NCBI GenBank assembly: GCA_027004715.1
Contig: JALTHG010000099.1
Location: forward strand, 1 to 41,834
Direction: 5' to 3'
Source: Deltaproteobacteria bacterium
GTDB lineage: Bacteria > Desulfobacterota > Dissulfuribacteria > Dissulfuribacterales > UBA3076
Length of the DNA stretch: 41,834 nucleotides
A model generated the notes under the pieces. That model did no database searches and was not told the origin of the DNA. It saw only the letters and a program-made list of their open reading frames with translations. Both the position numbers and the translations under genes were made by a program. Every line of letters begins with the position of its first letter. Position 1 is the stretch's first letter. Below are positions 9,904 to 18,744 of this stretch, in pieces.

Positions 9904-10676
9904 ACAGGCCATTTTCTTCTCTTGTAGATGTACAGAGTCTGCCTGATGATCGAAATATCCCCCTGCACAGGGTAGGCATAAAGAACATCCGTTATCCTAT
10001 AACCGTTCTTGACAAGGTTAATGGCACTCAGCAGACAGTAGCCAGTATCAACATGTATGTAAGCCTGCCACATCAATTTAAGGGGACACACATGAGCCGT
10101 TTTGTGGAAATCCTGAATCATTACCACAGGGACATCAATCTCAGGAGTTTTTCCAAGATCCTTGCCGAGATGAAAGATCGTCTGAATTCACAGGAAGCGC
10201 ACCTGGAGATAGACTTCCCCTACTTCATAGAGAAGAGGGCCCCGGTAACAAAGACCCCTGGGCTCATGGAATACATGTGTGGCTTTCACGGCAGCATGAC
10301 CGAGCAACTCGATTTGGTCCTGGTGGTCAATGTACCTATAACTACTGTGTGTCCGTGTTCAAAAGAGATATCTAAATATGGTGCTCATAACCAGAGAGGA
10401 AAGGTAAAGCTATGGGTCAGATTTGACCGTTTTTTGTGGCTTGAAGACTTGATCGCAGAAGTGGAAAAGTCTTCCTCTTCAGAGGTCTATTCAGTGCTCA
10501 AGAGGCCTGACGAAAAATTTGTCACTGAAATGGGATATGACAGGCCCATGTTTGTAGAAGATGTAGTCAGGAATGTGTGCCAACGTGTCAAGAAATTGCC
10601 AGGCATTACATGGTTCAGGGTAGAGGCCGAAAACTTCGAGTCCATCCACAATCACTCGGCCTATGCCTGTACATAA
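9900..10676 (+). CDS. folE2: GTP cyclohydrolase I type IB (FolE2)
   Basis: IRYPITVLDKVNGTQQTVASINMYVSLP..KGTHMSRFVEIL and TTVCPCSKEIS..GAHNQRG motifs. ATGA overlap with the cooC-like gene. Confidence 0.93.
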   Translation: MNRPFSSLVDVQSLPDDRNIPLHRVGIKNIRYPITVLDKVNGTQQTVASINMYVSLPHQFKGTHMSRFVEILNHYHRDINLRSFSKILAEMKDRLNSQEAHLEIDFPYFIEKRAPVTKTPGLMEYMCGFHGSMTEQLDLVLVVNVPITTVCPCSKEISKYGAHNQRGKVKLWVRFDRFLWLEDLIAEVEKSSSSEVYSVLKRPDEKFVTEMGYDRPMFVEDVVRNVCQRVKKLPGITWFRVEAENFESIHNHSAYACT

Positions 10677-10692
10677 GACTATTCAATAGGGG

Positions 10693-11745
10693 CTATATGA
10701 TAAACATCGCATCCCCATAGCTAAAAAATCTGTAGCCAGATTTTATGGCCTCTCTATAGGCAGAGAGTATCTTGTCTCTTCCTGCAAAGGCAGATACCAA
10801 TATCAATAGGGAAGACTTGGGCAGGTGAAAATTGGTAATCATACAGTCAGTGACCTGAAAGCAGTGGCCAGGCAGGATATAGAGGTCACAGAGACCTCGA
10901 TAGGTCTTTATTCCTCCTGCCCCATCTGCTGTTGCCTCAAGGGCCCTGACTGTAGTGGTCCCTACTGCTATGACCCGGTGGCCTGTCCTATGGGTGAGTT
11001 CTATCTTTTTTACGGCATCTTCACCTACAGAGAGCCACTCTGAGTAGATTTTGTGCTCGCGTATATCAGTTGCCCTTACTGGGGCAAAGGTACCATATCC
11101 TACATGGAGTGTTATCCATGCCATCTGGATGCCCTTTTCCCTTGCCAGGTCTAGTTGTCTCCTGCTGAAGTGAAGGCCGGCTGTAGGTGCAGCCACTGAA
11201 CCAATCTCTTTGGCATAGACGGTCTGATATCTCTCTATATCAGACGAGGCCACTGGGCGCCTTATATATGGCGGGAGGGGGATCTCTCCGCAAGACTCCA
11301 GGACAGAAATCAGCTCTCCCTGAAATCTCAACTTTATATCGGCCTGTCCTGCAGGATAGACCTTGAGGATCTCTATCTCCAGAGAATCCCTGCAAGAAAT
11401 CTTTTGTCCTGTCTTTAGTGCCTTTGAGCTCCGATAGATAGCCCTTCCACAGGCCTCACCCCTGCAGGTCTCTCTAGGGAAGCTGAGTAAAAGGAATTCT
11501 ACCTTTCCACCTGTAGATTTCAGTCCCCTGATACGGGCAGGGAATACCTTACTGTTATTAAAGACCAGGCAGTCACCAGGATCTATATAGTCTAAGAGGT
11601 CACGAAAGAGCCGATGTCTTATTTGACCAGAGGTCCTGTCGAGGAGCATCAGGCGTGAAGATAGGCGATCTTCACTGGGATACTGCGCAATAAAATTGGG
11701 TGGTAGGGCATAGTTGTATTCTTCTAAATCAAAACCTGTCTTCAT
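10693..11745 (-). CDS. queA: S-adenosylmethionine:tRNA ribosyltransferase-isomerase QueA
   Basis: FDLEEYNYALPPNFIAQYPSEDR..SRLMLLDR; APTAGLHFS; VGTTTVRALE. The start is placed at MKTGFDLEEY (11745), overlapping the DUF2065 stop as ATGA. Confidence 0.95.
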   Translation of the reverse strand: MKTGFDLEEYNYALPPNFIAQYPSEDRLSSRLMLLDRTSGQIRHRLFRDLLDYIDPGDCLVFNNSKVFPARIRGLKSTGGKVEFLLLSFPRETCRGEACGRAIYRSSKALKTGQKISCRDSLEIEILKVYPAGQADIKLRFQGELISVLESCGEIPLPPYIRRPVASSDIERYQTVYAKEIGSVAAPTAGLHFSRRQLDLAREKGIQMAWITLHVGYGTFAPVRATDIREHKIYSEWLSVGEDAVKKIELTHRTGHRVIAVGTTTVRALEATADGAGGIKTYRGLCDLYILPGHCFQVTDCMITNFHLPKSSLLILVSAFAGRDKILSAYREAIKSGYRFFSYGDAMFII

Positions 11746-11942
11746 GAAAATATCCCTGTCTTCTGGGCAAGATAGCATATAGTCAAACCGATCAGGGTAA
11801 GGGTAAGACCCATCCACCGTAGATAATTTGGAGGCATCTCCTCAATCTGTCTTATAAGGACCTGCATCTTTTCAGGAAAGGCAAAATACGGGAGTCCCTC
11901 CATGACCATCACTAGACCTAACACAGTAATAAATAGCTTCAT
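11742..11942 (-). CDS. DUF2065 small membrane protein
   Basis: MKLFITVLGLVMVMEGLPYFAFPEKMQ...LRWMGLTLTLIGLTICYLA matches the DUF2065 pattern. Confidence 0.8.
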   Translation of the reverse strand: MKLFITVLGLVMVMEGLPYFAFPEKMQVLIRQIEEMPPNYLRWMGLTLTLIGLTICYLAQKTGIFS

Positions 11943-12067
11943 ACAACTAAGTGGTAATTATTCACATCCTGGCCGGAGAGATTGATAATTATCAATGACA
12001 GAGACTATACATCAAACTGGAGCTAACACAATAGTCATATCTTAAGGGGATCAGATCTCCACTAAAT

Positions 12068-12113
12068 CATTTGGTAACCGATTACAGGCTGCTTCTTTTT
12101 TCAATGTGCTCTT
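12068..12113 (-). repeat. Internal fragment of the ~150-bp MITE-like repeat
   Basis: catttggtaaccgattacaggctgcttcttttttcaatgtgctct matches the reverse complement of the inner region of the 23541 and 28675 copies. Confidence 0.75.
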
Positions 12114-12130
12114 ATCCATAATTTTTCTCC

Positions 12131-12159
12131 TTGACAGGTCGGTCCTGTGTTGATAGAAA
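12131..12159 (+). promoter_or_regulatory. Candidate sigma70 promoter for pdxST
   Basis: TTGACA (12131-12136), 17-bp spacer, TAGAAA (12154-12159). Confidence 0.45.
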
Positions 12160-12270
12160 TCGAGCTGTAGAGATAGGCTGGAATTTTATTAGTCTATCAG
12201 ACTAGAAGCCAGGCTAAATTCCCTGTCAATAGATAAAAAATTGAGTCTTTTGGGACAGGTTAAGGATACA

Positions 12271-13158
12271 ATGATAATGGATAAAGGTACATGGACAGTT
12301 AAAGCAGGGCTTGCACAGATGTTAAAGGGTGGGGTGATTATGGATGTAGTTACCCCAGAGCAGGCCAAGATTGCAGAGGATGCTGGTGCCTGCGCGGTAA
12401 TGGCACTGGAGAGGGTCCCTTCGGATATACGTGCCTATGGTGGTGTGGCACGTATGTCTGATCCCAGTATGATAGAGAAGATCATGGAGGCCGTCAGTAT
12501 CCCGGTGATGGCCAAGTGCCGTATCGGACACTTTGTAGAGGCCCAGGTCTTGGAGTCGCTTGGGGTAGACTATATCGATGAATCCGAGGTCCTTACCCCT
12601 GCCGATGAGGCCAATCATATCTGGAAACACGACTTTAAGGTCCCATTTGTGTGTGGCTGCCGGGACCTCGGTGAGGCACTGCGCCGTATTGGCGAAGGTG
12701 CGGCCATGATAAGGACCAAGGGCGAGGCCGGGACTGGAAATGTGGTGGAGGCAGTCAGACATATGCGGGCAGTAATGGAGGGTATCCACAGGCTCCAGGG
12801 GATGCGTGAAGATGAACTCATGGCTGAGGCAAAGAGGCTGGGTGCACCATTCGAGCTGGTCAAGGAAGTCCATGACTCAGGAAGGCTGCCAGTGGTCAAT
12901 TTTGCCGCTGGTGGGATAGCCACTCCTGCAGACGCCGCCCTTATGATGCAGCTTGGTGCAGATGGCAATTTTGTGGGCTCTGGCATCTTTAAGTCCTCCA
13001 GGCCAGAGGTAATGGCCAGGGCCATTGTTGAGGCCACTACACACTATCAGAACCCAGATATTATCGCCAAGGTATCCCATGACCTCGGTAAGGCCATGCC
13101 AGGGCTTGAGATAAAGTCTATACCTGAGGATGAACTCCTGTCTAAGAGGGGCTGGTGA
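12271..13158 (+). CDS. pdxS: Pyridoxal 5'-phosphate synthase subunit PdxS
   Basis: [47 protein letters not shown] is the PdxS signature. A start at 12271 or the upstream TTG at 12241 is possible. Confidence 0.97.
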   Translation: MIMDKGTWTVKAGLAQMLKGGVIMDVVTPEQAKIAEDAGACAVMALERVPSDIRAYGGVARMSDPSMIEKIMEAVSIPVMAKCRIGHFVEAQVLESLGVDYIDESEVLTPADEANHIWKHDFKVPFVCGCRDLGEALRRIGEGAAMIRTKGEAGTGNVVEAVRHMRAVMEGIHRLQGMREDELMAEAKRLGAPFELVKEVHDSGRLPVVNFAAGGIATPADAALMMQLGADGNFVGSGIFKSSRPEVMARAIVEATTHYQNPDIIAKVSHDLGKAMPGLEIKSIPEDELLSKRGW

Positions 13159-13167
13159 TCTGCTGAT

Positions 13168-13737
13168 ATGAAGAAGATTGGAGTCCTTGCCCTCCAGGGC
13201 GCCTTTGTTGAGCACGTCTCTGTGCTGAATCGACTGGGTGTGGAGACCAGCCTGGTACGGCTTCCCCAAGAGCTCGATGGGATAGATGGATTAGTGATCC
13301 CAGGTGGTGAGAGCACTACCATTGGCAAGTTAATGAGGGCCTATAGCCTGGTCTCTCCATTAAAGGAACTGATTGCAGGGGGTCTGCCTGTCTTTGGTAC
13401 CTGTGCCGGCATGATACTCCTGGCCAAACAGACCACAGACCCCAATGACTACTCACTTGGGGCCGTGGATATCCGGGTACGTCGCAATGCCTTTGGACGA
13501 CAGGTGGACAGCTTTGAGACAGAGCTCTCTGTTCCTGTACTTGGCGATACGCCATTTCATGCAGTGTTTATACGCGCTCCCTGGATAGAGAAGATCGGCG
13601 ATGGGGTAAAGGTACTTGCCCAACTCCATGATGGCACACCTGTGGCTGCAAGGTCAAAAAATGTTCTGGTGACTGCATTCCATCCCGAGCTGACTGGAGA
13701 CATGCGGTTTCATGCCTACTTTCTCAAAATGATCTAG
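13168..13737 (+). CDS. pdxT: Pyridoxal 5'-phosphate synthase glutaminase subunit PdxT
   Basis: IGVLALQGAFVEH, GLVIPGGESTTIGKL, GTCAGMILLA, TAFHPELTGD. Confidence 0.97.
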   Translation: MKKIGVLALQGAFVEHVSVLNRLGVETSLVRLPQELDGIDGLVIPGGESTTIGKLMRAYSLVSPLKELIAGGLPVFGTCAGMILLAKQTTDPNDYSLGAVDIRVRRNAFGRQVDSFETELSVPVLGDTPFHAVFIRAPWIEKIGDGVKVLAQLHDGTPVAARSKNVLVTAFHPELTGDMRFHAYFLKMI

Positions 13738-13839
13738 TAGCCTGAGTGACTGTTCACATCTGAGCTCCAGACTTCTCCAGAGACTGCTCTATCTCCCCTC
13801 TAGAATTCCCATTATTCTGCACAGTTAGTGCCAGTTATA

Positions 13840-13982
13840 GCAATTTCTCAATAAGTTGGGGCATCCATTTTGGTAACTGATCACAGGGTATTTCTTTTTT
13901 AACATGCTCTCGCCCCTCACCCTGCCCTTCCCCCAGGGGGAGAGGGGGAACACTGTATTGCCAGGACTTATTGAGGAGCTAC
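13840..13982 (-). repeat. MITE-like repeat copy A (inverted relative to copies B and C)
   Basis: Ends gcaatttctcaataagttggggc and gacttattgaggagctac; internal palindrome cccctcaccctgcccttcccccagggggagaggggg; matches the reverse complement of the 23541 and 28675 copies. Confidence 0.88.
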
Positions 13983-14052
13983 AGTCTTTTTTAGGTAAGC
14001 ATTCAATAGTATAGTAGGTCGTGGGGGCTGGGGAGTAAAGCATTCTCTTTCA

Positions 14053-14331
14053 ATGTCAGGTCATGGTTTTGTGATCTGGGAGAAATTTTCAAAGGCTATA
14101 GATGTGCATATAAAACAACTGCAAGGATGTCCTGAAAGGATAGACATAGAAGAAATAGACAGGGATGTAGATACAGAGGGCAAGAACCTGTGGGATTTGG
14201 CGCAGGCATTGGCATGGAATGGCCGAAGACTGCTCAGTGATATGTTTGGCAATTATCTATCAAGTCCTCGAGACCTGCTTCCTGTCTCAGATGCCATTAC
14301 ATACTGTCTGGATGGGTACGTAGCAGCGTGA
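14053..14331 (+). CDS. Hypothetical protein, 92 aa
   Basis: Intact ORF with plausible coding composition and no recognised family. Confidence 0.4.
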   Translation: MSGHGFVIWEKFSKAIDVHIKQLQGCPERIDIEEIDRDVDTEGKNLWDLAQALAWNGRRLLSDMFGNYLSSPRDLLPVSDAITYCLDGYVAA

Positions 14332-14531
14332 GGCGGTTGAAATTCGCTTAGAGCCCCTTGATATACTGAGATTCTGTGCAGCACAGATACAACTGTGCAG
14401 AGCGCTTAACGAGAAAAAAAATAAGGCCTCGCAATGGGAAATGCCTTCTGTATGATGTCGGCTATGCTCCCAAAAATGTAAAAAATAGCCATTAATTGAT
14501 GCTATTTGGAGAAGTCTGGAGGTATAAAGTC

Positions 14532-15648
14532 ATGATCAAAAATTCACTGGATATACAGGAACTGAAAGAAAAATTAAGGGATATTCACGAAAAGATAGAG
14601 ACCATTAGAGGCCATCTTTGATCAGGAGGCAGTAGACAGACGCCTTGCAGAGCTAGACAAAGAGATGCTTCGCAAGGACTTCTGGGAAGATCCAAAATCA
14701 AAAGAACTCCTGAGAGAGCGGTCCCTGTTGCTAGACCAAAAAAAGGACCTGGATAGTCTATCTAAACGGCATGAAGAACTCTATCTCCTCTTGGAAATGG
14801 CAGAAGATGAAGGAGATCTATCGATCCTCAGAGATATAGAAGATGGATTGGAGGAATTAGACAGAGATATAGGCCATATTGAGCTCACCAGACTTCTCTC
14901 AAGTCCACATGATCGGAATAATGCCATTGTGACGATCCATGCCGGGGCAGGTGGTACTGAGGCCCAAGATTGGGCAGATATGTTGCTGAGGATGTATCTC
15001 CGCTGGTGTGATAGACGAGGGATAAAGGTCAAGATACTGGACATCATGCCAGGAGATGAGGCCGGCACAAAGAGTGTAACCTTTCTGGCAGAGGGTCTCT
15101 ATACCTATGGCTATCTGAAATCTGAGGCCGGTGTGCACCGACTTGTCCGCATATCACCATTTGATGCCTCAGGGAGACGACATACCTCCTTTGCATCCGT
15201 GTTTGTGAGCCCGGATCTGGACGATGTCATTGAGATCGAAATAAACGAAAAAGACCTGCGCATAGATACATATCGCTCTAGTGGAGCAGGGGGGCAACAT
15301 GTCAACAAGACGAGTTCTGCGGTCCGTATTACCCATATACCGACTGGCATAGTGGTCCAATGTCAGAATGAGAGGTCTCAACACAACAATCGGGCCATTG
15401 CCATGAAGATCCTGAGGGCCAGGCTCTTTGAACGAGAAAAGGCCAAAAAAGACACAGAAAAGCAACTTGCCCGTGGAAAAAAGAAGGAGATAGCCTGGGG
15501 GAGCCAGATCAGGTCATATGTACTACAGCCCTATCAACTCGTGAAAGACCACCGCACAGGCATGGAGACAGGGAATGTAGGTAGAGTCTTAGACGGAGAT
15601 CTGGACCCTTTTATTAAGGCATACCTGCAGGATCAGGCATCAACATAG
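14532..15648 (+). CDS. prfB: Peptide chain release factor 2, programmed +1 frameshift: join(14532..14618,14620..15648)
   Basis: Frame 0 MIKNSLDIQELKEKLRDIHEKIETIRGHL followed by TGA at 14619-14621 (ATTAGAGGCCATCTTTGAT). The +1 frame continues DQEAVDRRLAELDKEMLRKDFWEDPKSKELLRERS... GGQHVNKTSSAVRITHIPTG is the class I RF catalytic motif. Confidence 0.96.
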
Positions 15649-16556
15649 CGAATCTCTCCTGAGTTTACCTTGATCTCCTCATCCGTGTCCAAGAGCATCT
15701 TCAGACCTCCATCTGATGCAATTCCCAGGGCCAGGGCCTCAAACTCCGGATCGAGGTCTGCATCCAGGCCATAGACCACTCTGCGTCCAGGGGTATCGCT
15801 CAGGGAATTCCACGCCTCTAATACAGGATTTTTGGGCAGGCATACAGACCCCATATCCAGGCAGTCAGATTCCCATTCCTGGAGAAGACCGAAGATCCAG
15901 CCGATCCGTGCCAGGACCCGGGCTGCAAGCTGCTCTCTAGACCAGTATCTGCCTGTAAATAGAGAAAGGGATGTGGCCTGGGAAAGGCCTTCTGGGAAAC
16001 TATCTATATTGAGGTTGATCCCTATGCCAAAGAGGAGATATGTCTCTCCTGATCCAGGTGTCCTTACTGTCTCTGAGAGGATGCCAGCTAACTTGCGTCC
16101 TTCTATCAATATATCATTGACCCAGCGGATCTTTGCAGGAACTCCCATCTCTGTGAGGACCTGGGCAATGGCCACTCCTGCCCCCAGGTTATAAAACGGC
16201 CAATTTTTATTAAAGATAGAGGGATATAGGGCCAGACACAGATATACCCCCCCTTCAGGTGCCCACCAGGTTCGTCCCATCCTTCCCCTGGCCTGAGAGA
16301 GGGAATTGGCCCACCAGACATACCCAGAGGGCAGGTCAGTGCCATTGATATCGGCCTGAAGTATGGCCTCTTTGGCCAGAGGCATCAGTCTATCAGCCCC
16401 TTCGTAGTAATAGACCTTTTGACCAACGATCTTTGCCCTCCTCAAGACAGTCAGTCTCTTTTCCCTGCTCAGACCGGCCTGTATTTTGGCGTCTTGGACG
16501 CGGTAGTGATCGATAAGCCATTCTAAGTTCCTGGCCCTTAAGAGGTTTCTTGACAT
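15633..16556 (-). CDS. birA: Biotin--[acetyl-CoA-carboxylase] ligase
   Basis: SLSQARGRMGRTWWAPEGGVYLCLALYP and KIRWVNDILIEGRKLAGILSET ligase motifs; start probably MSRNLLRARN at 16556. Confidence 0.92.
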   Translation of the reverse strand: MSRNLLRARNLEWLIDHYRVQDAKIQAGLSREKRLTVLRRAKIVGQKVYYYEGADRLMPLAKEAILQADINGTDLPSGYVWWANSLSQARGRMGRTWWAPEGGVYLCLALYPSIFNKNWPFYNLGAGVAIAQVLTEMGVPAKIRWVNDILIEGRKLAGILSETVRTPGSGETYLLFGIGINLNIDSFPEGLSQATSLSLFTGRYWSREQLAARVLARIGWIFGLLQEWESDCLDMGSVCLPKNPVLEAWNSLSDTPGRRVVYGLDADLDPEFEALALGIASDGGLKMLLDTDEEIKVNSGEIRYVDA

Positions 16557-16593
16557 GGCTCTAATTAGAATCCATATTAACTTTATCTTGAAG

Positions 16594-16645
16594 TAACTGT
16601 TCATATCTGCTGGCCGGCGGTAAACGGTTCAACAGGAACAGTTAC
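16594..16645. repeat. Short palindromic repeat family 2, copy
   Basis: taactgttcatatctgctggccggcggtaaacggttcaacaggaacagttac; outer arms taactgttc/gaacagtta. Confidence 0.65.
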
Positions 16646-16843
16646 ATCTTGAAAATAGCTCAAAGCGAAAGCTCAAGGCCCAGAGTAAAAGATTATAAAT
16701 ATTGATCTCTTGCCTTATCCCTTTGAGCTTTGAGCCAACTTTCATGTCCAGGATTGAAGTACCTTGGCATGAAGCCTTCTATAAATAATAGATACCGTCC
16801 AGGATTTGACCACAAGTCTTTAGTAGGACACAAGGAGATAACT

Positions 16844-17650
16844 ATGATACGCCGACCTGCTGTAGCCAATCAATTTTATGACGGAAATCCCACCAGACTC
16901 CACCATGACCTTGGCATGTTGATAGGCCCCAGCAAGGGTGCAAGGCCTGCAAAGGCCATTGTAGTACCTCATGCAGGGTATATCTATTCAGGAGCTGTAG
17001 CTGGTGCTGCCTATGCCCAGATAGAGGTCCCTGAGACCGTTGTCGTCCTGGGTCCAAATCATACAGGTGTAGGGGCTCCAGTAGCAGTAATGACCACAGG
17101 GAAATGGGACATGCCTATGGGAGATGTGTCTATATCAGAGGACCTGGCATCCCTAATACTTAAGGGTTCTGATTACTTCAAAGAGGACATAGAGGCCCAT
17201 ATCTACGAACACTCGCTAGAGGTCCAGATACCATTCCTACAGTATCGCCAGTCCAACTTGAGTATAGTCCCGATATGTCTCGGTGGGGCATTCCCTTTTT
17301 CTATATGTAAAGAGATAGGCTCTGCCATAGCAGGGGCAGTGAGAGAGATAAGGAGACCTGTACTCCTTGTTGCCAGCACTGATATGACCCACTATGAATC
17401 CCAAGAACAGGCCCAGACAAAAGACCGCCTGGCTATTGATAGAATCCTTGCCATGGACCCAGAAGGTCTCTTAGAGACAGTGAGAAATTATGCCATATCC
17501 ATGTGTGGGGTAATACCAACTACTATAGCCATGGTAGCCTCTCTTGACCTGGGAGCAGATAGTGCCCAATTAGTCAGATATGCCACCTCTGGTGACATCA
17601 CTGGAGATTACGCACGGGTAGTTGGATATGCAAGCTTTATAATTGAATAG
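16844..17650 (+). CDS. MEMO1-family protein (AmmeMemoRadiSam system protein B)
   Basis: RRPAVANQFYDGNP, VVPHAGYIYSGAVAG, VVVLGPNHTG, EHSLEVQIPFLQY, STDMTHYE. Start placed at MIRRPAVANQF. Confidence 0.93.
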   Translation: MIRRPAVANQFYDGNPTRLHHDLGMLIGPSKGARPAKAIVVPHAGYIYSGAVAGAAYAQIEVPETVVVLGPNHTGVGAPVAVMTTGKWDMPMGDVSISEDLASLILKGSDYFKEDIEAHIYEHSLEVQIPFLQYRQSNLSIVPICLGGAFPFSICKEIGSAIAGAVREIRRPVLLVASTDMTHYESQEQAQTKDRLAIDRILAMDPEGLLETVRNYAISMCGVIPTTIAMVASLDLGADSAQLVRYATSGDITGDYARVVGYASFIIE

Positions 17651-17788
17651 TTATTCTGGATATTTCATTATAGGCAACACACAGAGCAGGTGTAACACAT
17701 TCCCTGGCCAGTACAGGGTTACGCTGAACGCTCAATAAGGACCTCTTGTGCTGCATCACAAAATTCACCTGCCTTTAGATATCCAGAG

Positions 17789-17817
17789 TTGACATCTCTA
17801 TCTAAAATTCTTATATA
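17789..17817 (+). promoter_or_regulatory. Candidate sigma70 promoter of tRNA-Gln
   Basis: TTGACA (17789-17794), 17-bp spacer, TATATA (17812-17817), 12 nt before the tRNA 5' end. Confidence 0.7.
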
Positions 17818-17829
17818 CAGTCTTGTTGT

Positions 17830-17903
17830 TGGGGGGTCGTTTAATGGCAGGACAGTAGACTCTGAATCTGCTTATCTAGGTTCGAATCCTAGTCCCCCAG
17901 CCA
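17830..17903 (+). tRNA. tRNA-Gln (anticodon CTG), CCA encoded
   Basis: TGGGGGGTCGTTTAATGGCAGGACAGTAGACTCTGAATCTGCTTATCTAGGTTCGAATCCTAGTCCCCCAGCCA folds to a cloverleaf; anticodon loop CTCTGAA; T-loop TTCGAAT. Confidence 0.95.
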
Positions 17904-18682
17904 GGTCCTAATTCCTTAAGGTGCTTTTCAAGGGTCTTCAGATCGGCCTCTGCCTCCTGGCAGTCAGGGTTCAGCTTGAGGGCCTCTTCGAAGGCCGCCT
18001 GGGCCTCTCTATACCAGCTCCCTTCCAGATAGTTTTTCCCTGCAATGTAATATGCCTTATACAGCCCTTCAGGGAACAAAAGCCCAAGCATATGGTCTAT
18101 CCCCCCGCTTTTTTGCCATACCTTCTCTAGCCTTGACCTGTTTTCGAGGATAAAGCGTATCAACAGGGAGTTGTCTCGCTCTATCATGAGGAGTGCCTCT
18201 GTCTGTTCAATTGCAGACATAAAGAGGTCTTTGAGCCGCTCCATACCCAGACGGATATCTTTTAATATCTGCTCAAAGAAGTGGCGGTATCTCTTCTGGC
18301 GTAGAGTCAGACTCATGGTACCTGTGATAATCTGGTATGCAGGATGATATCGCTCCATTAGATAGACATTTTCTTTTAGTTTCATTGCCTCATGGAATAT
18401 GGCCCCTATTATCCAGTCAAAGAAAAAGTGTTCTGGCTGGTCCTTTGGATCGATGTCTTTCCAGATATGGTGACAGTTATCCTTTAATGTCCATAAGATC
18501 CCAGGATCTGCCTGCGTGCCTACCAGATTATCCAGGTCTTTATAGTCAATAGACTGCCTTTCCCTATATCTCTGCTCAATCTCCATAAATAAAAGATAAG
18601 AACGGATAAAATCTCTAAAGGCGTTCTTTACAAAGAGGTCTCTCCGTTCATCTAGCCATGGCCGTCTATTTGTCTTTTTCAC
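17876..18682 (-). CDS. Hypothetical protein with a C-terminal TPR-like motif
   Basis: 268-aa ORF; GSWYREAQAAFEEALKLNPDCQEAEADLKTLEKHL is TPR-like. Its last codons are antisense to the tRNA-Gln 3' half. Confidence 0.75.
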   Translation of the reverse strand: MKKTNRRPWLDERRDLFVKNAFRDFIRSYLLFMEIEQRYRERQSIDYKDLDNLVGTQADPGILWTLKDNCHHIWKDIDPKDQPEHFFFDWIIGAIFHEAMKLKENVYLMERYHPAYQIITGTMSLTLRQKRYRHFFEQILKDIRLGMERLKDLFMSAIEQTEALLMIERDNSLLIRFILENRSRLEKVWQKSGGIDHMLGLLFPEGLYKAYYIAGKNYLEGSWYREAQAAFEEALKLNPDCQEAEADLKTLEKHLKELGPGWGTRIRT

Positions 18683-18744
18683 TGCTGGTAGTCCTCATCA
18701 GTAGTTAGAAAAATTATTAATAGTCTGGGGCACTCTGTCAACGG

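Noticed and set aside
13825-14043. 72-aa minus-strand ORF
   Set aside because: Composed mostly of the MITE-like repeat (copy A), so an artefact of the repeat.
16657-16736. Hairpin gctcaaagc/gctttgagc upstream of the MEMO-family gene
   Set aside because: Short arms with a ~60-nt loop and no supporting context; could be chance, so not listed as a regulatory element.
17651-17790. Possible additional family-2 repeat (gtgtaacacattccctggccagtacagggttacgctgaac)
   Set aside because: Only loosely similar to the family consensus (a CTGGCC centre); I cannot support it without an alignment tool.
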